Below the pieces are notes generated by a model. It was not told where the DNA came from. It saw only the letters and a list, made by a program, of their open reading frames with translations, and ran no database searches. From contig CAUYUJ010014550.1 in assembly GCA_963575745.1 (NCBI GenBank), forward strand, positions 62,001 to 126,000: a stretch of DNA of 64,000 nucleotides. The letters are read 5' to 3'. Below, piece by piece: positions 49,468-59,370 of the stretch. The first letter of the stretch is position 1. Every line of letters begins with the position of its first letter. Both the position numbers and the translations under genes were made by a program. This stretch comes from Prorocentrum cordatum. Taxonomy: Eukaryota > Sar > Dinophyceae > Prorocentrales > Prorocentraceae.

Positions 49468-50460
49468 TGTGTGTTGTGTGTTGTTTGTTGTTTGTTGTTT
49501 GTTGTTGTCGTCGTCCCACCCGCGACCCGCCCCGCGACCCACCCGCGACCCACCCCGCGACCCACCCCGCGACCCACCCGCGACCCACCCGCAACCCACC
49601 CCGCGACCCACCCGCGACCCACCCCGCGACCCGTCCGCGACCCAAACCGCGACCCACCCGCGACCCACCCCGCGACTCGTCCGCGACCCACCCCGAGACC
49701 CCCCCGGCGACCCACCCGCGACCCACCCGCGACCCCTTCCGCGACCCACCCGCGACCCACTCCGCGACCCACCCGCGACCCACCCGCGACCCACCGCGAC
49801 CCACCCGCGACCCACGCGACCCACCGCGACCCACCCGCGACCCCACCCGCGACCCACCCACAATTTTCGGCGCCTGCGGCGGGTTTATTTTGCATTCGTT
49901 CCAGGTGGAGAACCTGCGACCCACCCGCGACCCAAACCGCGCCCGCGACCCACCCGCGACCGCCCACCCGCGACCCACCCGCGACCCACCCACAATTTTC
50001 GGCGCCTGCGGCGGGTTTATTGTAAATTCGTTCCAGATGGAGAACCTGCGACCCACCCGCGACCCAAACGCGCCCGCGCGACCCACCGCGACCCACCCGC
50101 GACCCCCGCGACCCACCCCGCGACCCACCCACAATTTTCGGCGCCTGCGGCGGGCTTCTTTTGCATTCGTTGCGACACACCGCGACCCCCGCGACCCACC
50201 GCGACCCACCCGCGACCCACCCGCGACCCACCCCGCGACCCACCCACAATTTTCGGCGCCTGCGGCGGGCTTCTTTTGCATTCGTTCCAGAACCTGCGAC
50301 CCACCCGCGACCCAAACCGCGTTCAGTGTACAAATCCAAATTTTCGGCGCCTGCGGCGGGCTGCTTTTGAATTCCTTCCAAGTGGAGGTGGAGAGCCCGC
50401 GACCCACCCGCGACCCAAACTACGTTCACTGAACAAGCCCGCGACCCACCCCCCCAGCGC
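49468..50460. repeat. (GCGACCCACCC)n minisatellite with interspersed 60-bp block
   Basis: After the heptamers comes a GCGACCCACCC array of irregular 10-11-mers. It is broken five times by a conserved block, TTTTCGGCGCCTGCGGCGGG then TTTATTTTGCATTCGTTCCA, at about 49864, 49997, 50137, 50251 and 50340. The interspersed block is much better conserved than the minisatellite. Long frames on all six strands are artefacts. Confidence 0.9.
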
Positions 50461-50462
50461 GC

Positions 50463-50633
50463 GCGCGCGCGCTCCGCGGAGGAGGGGAGGAGGAGCAGAG
50501 CGAGGAGCAGGAGGAGGCAGACGACGACGACGACGACGACGACGACGAGTACGAGGACGAAGAGAATGCCGACGACGAGGCGAGGAGGAACAGGAGGGGG
50601 GGACGGAGGGGGACGACGAGAAAGGAGGAAGGA

Positions 50634-50664
<31 letters not shown>

Positions 50665-50850
50665 GAGGAGGAGGAGGAGGAGGAGGAGGAGGAGGAGGAG
50701 GAGGAGGACGACGACGACGGAAAGGAGGCGGGGGGGGGATCGGGATGGGGGAGGAATAGGAGGAGGAGGAGGAGGAGGAGGCGGAGGAGGAGGAGGAGGA
50801 GGAGGAGGAGGAGGAGGAGCAGGAGGAGGAGGAGAAGGCCCGAGTCGCCG
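50463..50850. repeat. (GAG)n/(GAC)n purine-rich tract
   Basis: GACGAC, GAGGAG and GGGGGA runs interrupted by GGAACAGGAGG; poly-Glu, poly-Arg or poly-Gly in translation. Confidence 0.95.
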
Positions 50851-50932
50851 CAGCCACTGCCCGGCCGGGCCCTCCCTCCCCGCTCACTCTACTCCTCCCT
50901 GCTCCCTCCTTCCCCCCCCCCCCCTGGGGCGA

Positions 50933-51348
50933 TGGAGGGTGACGTCGACGTGGCAGCCGCGGCGCGTGGGCAGTGGCGGCGGCGCCAGGTTGGTGGTGAG
51001 GGCGGGGCCATGCAGGTGGACGAGGACGGGGCGGGGGCTGTGGAGTCGGCTGCAGGACCAGCCTGGGCCATCTCCACCCCTACGTCGCGGAGCATGGCCA
51101 TGTGCGCGACGTGCCTCGGAGAGGTCCCTGCCAGGGCGCCTCGAGTACGCCGCGGCGGGCCTGGTGCACGGGTGCACCACATAAGGTGTGTGGCCCACCT
51201 GTGCGGCCCGGTCGAGGGTCTAGCGGCTAGCCTCCCTTCGCCTGGAGAGGCAGCACGAGGCGCAAACTGCGCACGCAGCTGCGGGAGGAATGCGAGGAGA
51301 AGGAGGTGGAGGAGTAGTGCCTGGAGCAGCCGCCCCCGCCCTGGCTGA
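50933..51348 (+). pseudogene. Possible Cys/His N-terminal segment of the RT element
   Basis: From MEGDVDVAAAARGQW the frame contains CATCLGEVPARAPRVRRGGP followed by ARVHHIRCVAHLC, a C-x2-C ... H-H-x2-C spacing that could be a degenerate zinc finger. It ends in an Arg-rich tail where the sense moves to the frame at 51290. Its link to the downstream RT rests on position and strand. Confidence 0.35.
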
Positions 51349-53435
51349 GGAGGCCGCGGTTCCGCCGCAGCTGGCGCTGGGCGACGCGGTGCAGTACTTA
51401 CAATTGCTGCGCATGGGCTTCTGGGACGGGATCTCCTGGGAAGAGCTGCACGACCCCATCCCTACGGTCTGCGTTGTGCCGGAGGCCGTCCGCTACGCGA
51501 TTGCGGACCTCCGGAAGGCCGTGTGCGACGCCGTGCTCGGAGCGAACGGGGGGCAAGGAGGAGGCGCGGAACTTGAAGGCCTTTTGCTTTCTGGATCGGC
51601 TGGTTCTCGCGACGGCGCGGAACAGGAGAGGAGGAGCGCGAGGCCAACGAGGAGAGACGCTGGCGCGGACCCTCGCCAGACGCACCAGATTGGCTTGGGA
51701 AGGCGCGTGGGGCGTGTCGTGGCAGGAGTCGGCGGTGCCGCGCCCTGGGCAGGGCAGCGTTGCCCCGACGGAGGCACAGCAACTGGCCGGAGACGTCGCG
51801 AGTGTGGCCGAGGCCTTCGCTGACGAAGACCAGCGGGAGGCTTTGAGGGTCGTGGACGGCAGGCTCGAGCTGGCACCCGACGCGAAAGCGCGGCGATGTC
51901 TCCCAGACCTCTTCCCTCGAGCTGAAGCTCAACCAGTGCTGCCTGAGAGCCTGCCGTCGGAGGAGGACACCGCAAGCTTTCTGGCGAAGCTGCAGAAGGC
52001 GTACCGCCACGCGCCTCGCAACAGAGGCGCAGGCCCCGGCGGGTCCAGGAACGAGCACTGGTCGTGGATGCCGGGGTACTCGGCGCCATGGGAAAGCTTC
52101 GCAGAAGTAGCGCTCAAGCTGCAGCTCAGACAGGTGGCCGCGGAGGTCCACGGGCCATGGCTGTCGGCGCGCATCCTGGCAGGCGACCGGGAGGAGCGGG
52201 ACAAAGTCCGTCCCTTCGCCTTGGGGGGCGTGCACAGGCGGGCCGCGTCCAAGGCAGTCGGCCGCGTGTTCCGCAGCAGGGTCGCGGCAGCCCTCGGGGG
52301 CAAGGAGTACTCAGTCGGGGAACCACGCGGAGCGGAACGCATGCACAAGGCGGCCCTCCTGGACCTCGACACTCGGCCTGGGTGCTGCAAGCTCGCGCTG
52401 GGCGTGAGCAACGCCCGCAGCGAGTTTTGCCGCGAGGCCGCCGCCAAGGCGGTTCAGGAATTGGTCCCTGACCTGCTCCCGTGGACCCGCTTGGCCATGA
52501 GCACCGCCACCGAGCACGTTCACGTCGCGCGGGACGGCGCGAGGACGCAGCTCCCGAAGGAGCGCGGCGGAGACCAAGGAAACGGCCTGACCAACATGGT
52601 CTTCCCGCTCTGCTACAAGAAGGTGGTGGGTGCTGTCGAGCGCGAGGCGGGCCTCGAAACGGACCCTGGGAGGAGCTACGCCTACCAGGACGACCTCGAC
52701 GTCGTCTGTGCCACGGCGGCCGCGCAGCCCGCTGAGGAGGCGTTCGGGCGGGCTTGCGCCGAAGTGCGGCTGCGGCCCAACCCGTCGAAGACCAAGCTGA
52801 GTCCTGGCCGGGAGGTGCCGGTGGCCGCGTTGACGGGCTGGTGGGAGGTGGAGCCGCGGGCGCTCGTCCTAAGGCACGGGACCTTCCCGCCGGTGCCCGC
52901 GGCCCCTGCTGTCGCTCTAGCCGCGGGGAGCATCCTGGCCGAGGGGGGCCCAGAGATGTCCGCGCTGGCAGAGAAGTGCGCGCGCTTCTTCCTGCGGCTG
53001 CGCCAGCTGCAGGCGGCGGGACTCGACCGACAGACTGCCGCGGCGCTGCTCCGACTCAAGACGGGCTCTGACTACACGCTCGTGGCCCACACTTGCGGCA
53101 TCCCGGAGGCTGAGGCCCGGGCCATGGACGCAGCGCTAGCGGCGGAGGCGCAGCACGCCCTCGGACTACAACAGCTGAGCAGCACGACGGGCAAGCAGCT
53201 CTTCCTCGCTGGGAAGGACGGCGGCGCTGGGTTCCAGAGCGTGGAGCTGACCGCGCCTGCCGCCCACGCCGCTTCCTGGCACCACAGCGTGCCGCGCTGC
53301 CTGAGCAGGCTGGGACTGACGGACGCCAGCGCCCTGGCCGCCCTCAGCCCCTGGGCGAGGCGCTGCCTCCCTGCGGCCACGGCCACGCTGCAGGAGGCGC
53401 TGGGGGACACTACGGCCCAGGTGGGCGACGAATGA
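51290..53435 (+). pseudogene. Reverse transcriptase pseudogene of a second retroelement type
   Basis: The start lies in frame 51290 (LALGDAVQYLQLLRMGFWDG, then EAVRYAIADLRKAVCDAVLG). A frameshift at about 51545-51575 moves to the 51474 frame, which stays open to TGA at 53433-53435. RT-like blocks: RDKVRPFALGGVHRRAASKA, KLALGVSNARSEFCREA (motif A position, with Gly where the catalytic Asp is expected, codon 52401-52403), RGGDQGNGLTNMVFPLCY (motif B-like), and YAYQDDLDVV (motif C, 52680 on). This pattern matches the RT lineage with NAFN-type motif A and RLE-like C-termini, and differs from both minus-strand LINEs. Loss of the motif A Asp plus the frameshift and stop argue it is dead. Confidence 0.65.
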
Positions 53436-54289
53436 CTGGCAGCAACGCAGCACTCACTGGCTACGGCCCCTCTCGCTGCGGCTGCCGACCTCGCGGCAGG
53501 CGAGGGCCCTCCCGCGGCGGCCGCCTTGCGCTCGGCAGGAAGGCCAGGTGCGAGCGGCTGGCTGCAGGCCCCCACGAAGGCGCGCCACCTCCTGAGCAAC
53601 GCCCAGTTCAGCATCGCAATGGGAATTCGCCTGAACCTCGACCTGCCGGGCTGCACTGGGCTCTGCCAGCACCGCCACCCCAATGGCGGGACTTGTGGCG
53701 CGCCGCTCGACCCGAAGGGCAGACGCGCGCGGGCCTGCCCGGTCGGCGGCTGGCTCGTCCGCCGGCACGACGCGGGATGCGCAGCGCTCGCGGAGTGGTG
53801 CGAGGCGCAGGGCTGCTCGGTGCACCGCGAGGTGCTGCTCCCGCACGCCTCTCCGCAGAGCCCCGAGGCGCGCATGGACCTGGTGATCCACGCGCCCGGC
53901 GCCGCTGAACCGCTTTTGGTCGACCTCACGGTCGTCAGCGCGGTTTCCCAGGACGCCTTGGCGCTCGGGGCTGCGAGGAGGGACGGGGCTGCCGCAGCAG
54001 CAGCGGGAAGAAGGAAGCGAGCCTGCCCTTTGTAGTGGAGGACCACGGGCGGCTGGGGGAGGAAGCGGCGGCCCTCGCCGAAAAGCTGGCGCCTGCTGAC
54101 GACGTGGGACGTTCGGCGGCCATCCGCGAGCTCCAGCAGGCCCTCGGCTGCGTGCTGCAGCGGCACGCTGCGGACGCGGTGCTGGCCGCCACCCAAGCCA
54201 GGCCCTGGCGGGCGGCCGCCGCGCTCGGGGCGGCGCCCAGCGGGCGGCCAGAGGGCGCCGCGGCGCTAGGCGGAGGAGGGGGAGGCTGA
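53436..54289 (+). pseudogene. Cys/His and nuclease-like C-terminal region of the RT element
   Basis: In the same frame after the TGA: ARHLLSNAQFSIAMGIRLNL, then CTGLCQHRHPNGGTCGAPLD, CPVGGWLVRRHDAGC, and ARMDLVIHAPGAAEPLLVDL with TVVSAV. The Cys/His cluster followed by an Asp ... Asp-Leu-Thr-Val pattern resembles the zinc and restriction-like endonuclease regions of some non-LTR elements. Near 54000-54030 the frame shifts again: the 54035-54289 frame continues with VEDHGRLGEEAAALAEKLAP, a helical end typical of this family. The nuclease assignment is tentative. Confidence 0.5.
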
Positions 54290-54937
54290 GGGCAGAGGCG
54301 GCGCCAAGGCGGCTGCAGGCGGCGGAGGCGGCGCTGGCGCTGCAGGGCGGCGCACCGGGGAGCCAGGCTGCGGCTGGCTCGGCACTGGGCGGCTGCAGGG
54401 GGCCTGCGGGGCGGCTGGGTTGCGGGCGCGCGCGGGCAAGGCCGGGGGCGCCGCTGCGAGCTGGAGGAAGCTCGCGGACCGGCAGGGCAGTGGGCGAGCG
54501 GCGGAGGGGCGCGACGCGCTGAACTGGGAGCTCACCAGACGGCTGGCTGCAGGCGCGCGGGCTGCCGCTGGAGGCCGCTGCCCACAGCCATCTCGGAGTC
54601 GGCTGCTCCCCAGGGCCGTCGACGGGCGGACCCCTGGCTTGCCAGGGGCGTGGGCTCGTCCCCCCTGGGGAGAGAAAAGGGTACGGGTCCCCCGACGGGG
54701 GGGGGGCAGCCCCCGTACCTGGCGCCGTTGTCGGGGTGGTGTCGTGCGGCGGCGGCCTCCCCTGGCGGTGGGGCTGCACCGGCGGCGCCTGGCGGTGGGA
54801 CCGCACCGGAGGCGCCTGGCGGTGGGACCGCACCGGAGGCGGCGGCGGCTGCTGGGGGCTGGCGGAGGCGGGCGCCTGGCATTCTCGTTCGGCGTCAGGG
54901 GGGGCGCGCAGGTGGTGCGGACACGCGGTCCGCAGCT
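54290..54937 (+). other. 3' region of the RT element; no gene
   Basis: Very GC-rich. A GGCGGTGGG-type repeat (GGCGCCTGGCGGTGGGACCG twice) lies at about 54755-54840. No domain is seen. Confidence 0.4.
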
Positions 54938-55068
54938 GGAGGAGGAGGAGGAGGAGGAGGAGGAGGAGGAGGAGGAGGAGGAGGAGGAGGAGGAGGAGGA
55001 AAGGAGGAAGAGGAGGAGGAGGAGGAGGAGGAGGTGGACGACGACGACGACGACGACGACACTAGAAC
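54938..55068. repeat. (GGA)n/(GAC)n purine tract
   Basis: About 90 bp of GAG/GGA triplets, then (GAC)n at 55035-55060, followed by GCGCGCGCGCTTCGCGCGCG, an imperfect palindrome. Confidence 0.95.
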
Positions 55069-55279
55069 CACGCGCGCGCGCTTCGCGCGCGCTTAGGTTC
55101 CAGCGCAGTCCTAGCCAACCTCATAAGATCGGATGAGGATGGACATCATCTGGCAAGGGTCACCATATGGGAGCGTACTTCCTGGTGGGGAGACGCTGAA
55201 TAAGCGCTCCAGGAAGTTGCGCAAGGCGTCCAGAAGAAGGACACAGGGCAGGCTCAGGCGGATGCCCGAGAACCCCTGA

Positions 55280-55640
55280 GAGCCTGGCAAGACCATGCTG
55301 GGAGTATTGTTGGATGCCTTTGGGGGACGTTCTTGAAAGCTCTTGGGGGTTTGGGGGGGTGGGGCATCTCGGGTTTTGGTTTGGGCTCTCCTGGTGGCAT
55401 CTTAGGACTTTTTGGGGGCGCTTCGGGGGCCTCCCCTGGGCTCTTGGCATCTGGGCTCGAAATGTCGGTTTGGATCCCCGCCATTGTCCCCGTCTTGGGG
55501 CCGTCTTGAGGGCCTCTTGGGCCGTCGTGACGGCATCTGGGGCCGTCTTGGCGCTCTCTTTCGTCGTATTCGGGCCGTCGCGGAGATCTCATGGGCTGTC
55601 TTGGTGCTGTCTTGGGGACCTCTTGGGCCGTGTTGCAGCG
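55280..55640 (-). repeat. SINE-like repeat, partial copy G
   Basis: CTTGGGGCCGTCTTG and CTCTTGGGCCGT units and the start of the core (GCAGCGTTGGGAAGCCGAAA); it runs into the GA-rich satellite. Confidence 0.6.
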
Positions 55641-57425
55641 TTGGGAAGCCGAAACAGCATGAGGGAGGCGGAGAGAGGAAGGCGTGAAGGAGAGACGATG
55701 GGGAGGGAAGAGGGAAAATGACGCAACGGGAAGGAAGCAAGCGGAGACTGACAACGAGGGATGGGGAAACCGGAAACACGTTCTGGGGCACGCACGCCAA
55801 AGCCTGGGACAAGAGGAAGCAAGGGGGGGGGCTGGGAGAGCGAGGAGGACGTGGAACGAGATACGCAGGAGAACCAGGAACAAGGGAGAGATCGGGGAGA
55901 ACGAACAGCGAGGGGTGGGGGACACAGACACGCAGGAGGGAGGGGGAGAGACGAAGGCGTGAAGGAGAGACGAGGAAGATGGAGGGGGGACAATGACGCA
56001 GCGGGGAGGCGCAAGAGATCCAACAACAAGAAAAAACGATCAGGGACAACGGGCAACGAAGAATGGGGAAAACGGAACCGCTCTCGGGGGCACACCAAAG
56101 CCTGGGACTGGAGGAAACAGAGGGGGATGGCCTTGAAACAAAAAAATTGGGAAATCCTTTTCTTTTGCAAGCTGGGCCTCCCACCACTGAGTGGGGCAGG
56201 ATGCTGGGTGAGGGCGGCGGAGGGAGGAAGGAATGAAGGAGAGATGAGGATGAGGGAGCGGGAAGACGGAAACGTATGAGTGAGGGGGAAAGAAGAAGGC
56301 GTGAAGGAGAGACGAGGTGGAGGGAGGAGGGAACACGACTCAGCGGGGAGGAGGGAGGCGGAGAGGAAGGAGAAACATGTGGAAAGTGAGGCGCACGAAA
56401 CCCAAGAGCAGGAGAGAGAGAGAGAGAGAGAGACAGAGAGAGAGCAACTATAACAGACAACGAGGGATGAGGGAAACAGAACAGGCACTCGGGGGCACGC
56501 AGAAAACTGGGACAGGAGGGAACGGATGAGGGGGGTCGACCATGAAAACAAGAACGTGGGGGAATTACTTTTTTTTCCAAGGTGGCTCTGGATGCCCCCA
56601 AGAGAACCCAAGATCGCCCCAAGAGACCTCCACGAGTCCCCCAAGAGCTACGGGTAAGCGCTCGAGAGGTCAAAATCATTGAACAACCAAGCGTGAAGGA
56701 GAAACGAAGAGGATGGAAGAGGGAAACGGACGCAGCGGGGAGAAGGGAGTGGGAGATGAATGAGGACGAAGAACGGGAGACGCAAGATAACCGAGAGAAA
56801 GGGAGAGATCCGGGAGAACAAACAGCGAAGGGTGTGGAAGACGGAAACGCATGAGGGAGGCTGAGAGAGGTAGGAAGGAAAATTCCACAGGGGGGAGGAG
56901 AGAAGAGGCGAGATAGGAGGTGGATGTGAAACGGGAGGCGCAGGAAAACCAAGAGCAAGAAAGAATGATCAAGGAGACAAAGCGGCGAGTGCTGGGGGGA
57001 AGCGGAAACGCACTCGGGGGCACGCCAAATTCTGGGACAGGAGGAAACAAAGGGGGGAGACGTTGAAAAAAGGGTTTGAGGATTTCCCCTTTTGTTGTCA
57101 AGCTGGGTCTCCTACCACATGGTGGTGCAGGATGCTGGGCGAGGGAGGCGGAGGGAGGAAGAAGTGACGGAGAGATGGGGATGAGGGATGGAGGAGCCGA
57201 AACAGCATGAGGGAGGCGGATAGAGGAAGGCGTGAAGGAGAGACGAGGTGGAGGAATGAGGGAGAAGGACGCGGCGGGGAGGAGGGAGGTGGAGAGAAAA
57301 GAGAAGGATGTGGAACGTGAGCCGCAAGCCACCCAATAACAAGAGAGATATCCAGAAGAACGGACAACGCGGGATGAGGGAAACAGAAAGGCACTCGGGG
57401 GCACGCCAAAGCCTGGGACTGGAGG
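55641..57425. repeat. GA-rich satellite, diverged units of about 300-500 bp
   Basis: Recurring landmarks: GGCGTGAAGGAGAGACGA at about 55681, 55954, 56298 and 57231; CACGCCAAAGCCTGGGAC or variants at about 55788, 56094, 56498, 57018 and 57402; GAAACAGCATGAGGGAGGCG at about 55650 and 57198. An internal TTTTTTTTCCAAGGTGGCTC patch at 56571 and a similar TTTGTTGTCAAGCTGGGTCT at 57091 recur between units. Three long minus frames (518, 351 and 242 codons) are Ser/Pro/Leu-rich and repeat-driven; I do not treat them as genes. Confidence 0.75.
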
Positions 57426-58260
57426 TTGGGGCTTCCTGGGGGCCTATTCGGGGCCTCTTGGAGCCTCTTTTTTCGTGGTTGCTCTGGGGATTTGTCGGCG
57501 GTCATCTTTGGTCAGCTAGGGCTCGCCCAAAGCGACCGAGGCCGAGGTCGAGGACGGCGAGGGGCGGACAAAAGCGGCGAGGCGCGCGGGCGCACGGGAA
57601 TTTGTCCGTTGTCGACCTCGGGGGGCTATCAACGGGCCCCGGGACCGTCAGGCAACGACTCACGCTGAAAAACTGGCCGTAGGGAAGGTGGCCAGACCTC
57701 TGGGGGTCCACGCATCAGAAAGACTGGAGCGCCAGATGTCTGGGTATTGCAGTGGCCAGACTCTGAGCGACGTAGCTCGCAGCGTTCCTCGGCTCCTCAG
57801 TGTCCTCAGCGTGCGACAGAGCGGTGGGTCTCGTGAAACCCTACCACAGCCGACGTCCACGCAAGAACTCTCCCAAGGGACGGTCCGCGACCTTCAGCCC
57901 AGGACCAAAAACCCAGGGCTCCACGGCGGTACCACGTGAAACACAGAAACCAGAGGCGGAGCACGATTAAAACACCCAATGGGGGGTCAGGCTCCAAAAC
58001 GGGGCCCAACTTAGGCCCTGACCCCCCCCCTCCGCCCCACCTCAAAGGCTACGGCCGGGAACGTCTCTGTCGCATGTCGCGAGGGCGGCCCTGGCGACAC
58101 GCTACGGCCCACGCGAGTGGATAGCGTGTCGCTGCGATCCTCGGGACGCCGACGCGCGGGAACTGGGACGTGGATAGCACAGACATGCGACGTCCTGACT
58201 TTGTCAATACGCGGCCCCCGAAGTCCCGACCCTTTCCCCAGGGACGGCTCTTCATCCTGA
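57426..58260. other. No gene recognised; short SINE-like and GGTCCCGGGGCCC-type fragments
   Basis: CTTGGAGCC units at 57430-57480 and GGGCCCCGGGACCGTC at about 57625 (reverse of the 24.2 kb repeat) are recognisable. CGGCCCCCGAAGTCCCGACC at 58210 resembles sequence at 10.94 kb. The rest is unassigned. Confidence 0.45.
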
Positions 58261-58265
58261 GAAGT

Positions 58266-58520
58266 TCCTCGACGGAAGAAGAGGAAGAGGAGGAGGAGGA
58301 GGAAGAAGAGGAAAAGGAGGAGGAGGAGGAGGAGGAAGAGGAGGAGGAGGAGGAGGAGGAGGAGGAGGAGGAGGAGGTGGGAGAGCAGGAGCAGGAGGAG
58401 GAGGATGAGAAGGAGGAGGAGGAGGAGGAGGAGGAGGAAGATGAGGAGCAGGAGGGGGAGGAGCAGGAGCAGGAGGAGGAGGAGGAGGAAAAGGAAGGGG
58501 AGGAAGAGGGGGATCGGCCC
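58266..58520. repeat. (GAG)n/(GAA)n purine tract
   Basis: Interrupted GAG/GAAGAG triplets with occasional GAGCAG; poly-Glu in one frame, poly-Leu or poly-Ser on the other strand. Confidence 0.95.
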
Positions 58521-58609
58521 GCCAAAGGAGCGCGGTTGAGGCGGCACGACACGCCGCGACCCGAGGACCGACAAAATCATGTGGCTGGGGAGGCCCGCCT
58601 GTCTCTGCG

Positions 58610-59200
58610 GGCTTGGATGGGCCTGATGTTAGCTTCTGGGTAGCCGTTTTGGGACCGTGGTGGGGCCTCCTCGGGGCTGTTTTCTGGCCTCTCGAAGCCT
58701 TGTTTGGGCCTCCTAGGTGCCTTTCGGGGGCCTCCTGGGGCCTCTTGGGGGCTCCTTGGGGCCTCCTGGTCACTCTTCAAGCGGGAGGGTCGAATTTCGC
58801 AGTCGTGGTGGCTCTCTTGGGCTGTCTTGTGCGCCTCTGGGGCCGTCTTGGGGCCCTCTTGGGCTGTCTTGGGGGCTTATTGAGCCGTCTTGGAACGTCG
58901 GACAGCCGAGCAGGCGGAAAGGCCAAAATCTTTCCAAAACCTTTTTGTAAAATTGACGATTTCGGCCTTTTGAAGCGCTCTGGAGAGTCGTCTTGAAGCG
59001 TCGTGGAGTGCCTTGGGGCGCCTCTCGGGCCGTCTTGGGCCTATCTTGGGCGTCCTGGAGCGGTCTTTCGGCGACTCGGGGCCCGCGGGCCGTCTAGGGA
59101 GCCTCTGGAGGCCCTCCTGGACTATTTTGGACCTCCCCGGCCGCCCCGTCCTCCCGTGGGGGGTCGGGGCACCTGTTTGTGGGCCCCGGGCCTGCCCCCC

Positions 59201-59202
<2 letters not shown>
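58610..59202 (-). repeat. SINE-like repeat, copy H, with GC-rich end
   Basis: CTTGGGGGCTCC units, core at about 58890-58985 (GTCTTGGAACGTCGGACAGC ... TAAAATTGACGATTTCGGCC), then GGACCTCCCCGGCCGCCCCG, GGGCCCCGGGCCTGCCCCCC and directly a TA tract. Confidence 0.72.
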
Positions 59203-59275
<73 letters not shown>

Positions 59276-59370
59276 TATATACGTGTATATATTTATATAT
59301 ACATGCATGCATGCGTACACACATACACAGACAGACAGACAAGCAAACAGACAGACAGACTGACAACCGG
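59203..59370. repeat. (TA)n tail then CAGA tetramers
   Basis: Imperfect TATATA/CACACA array to about 59305, CATGCATGCATGCG, and (ACAG)n at about 59325-59362. Confidence 0.93.

Noticed and set aside
49376-51184. Frames of 343, 337, 322 and 575 codons
   Set aside because: They translate the GCGACCCACCC minisatellite and purine tracts and appear on both strands in several phases.
55402-56958. 518-codon Ser/Pro/Leu-rich minus frame (and 351- and 242-codon relatives)
   Set aside because: All come from the GA-rich satellite, in three different phases, with no domain.
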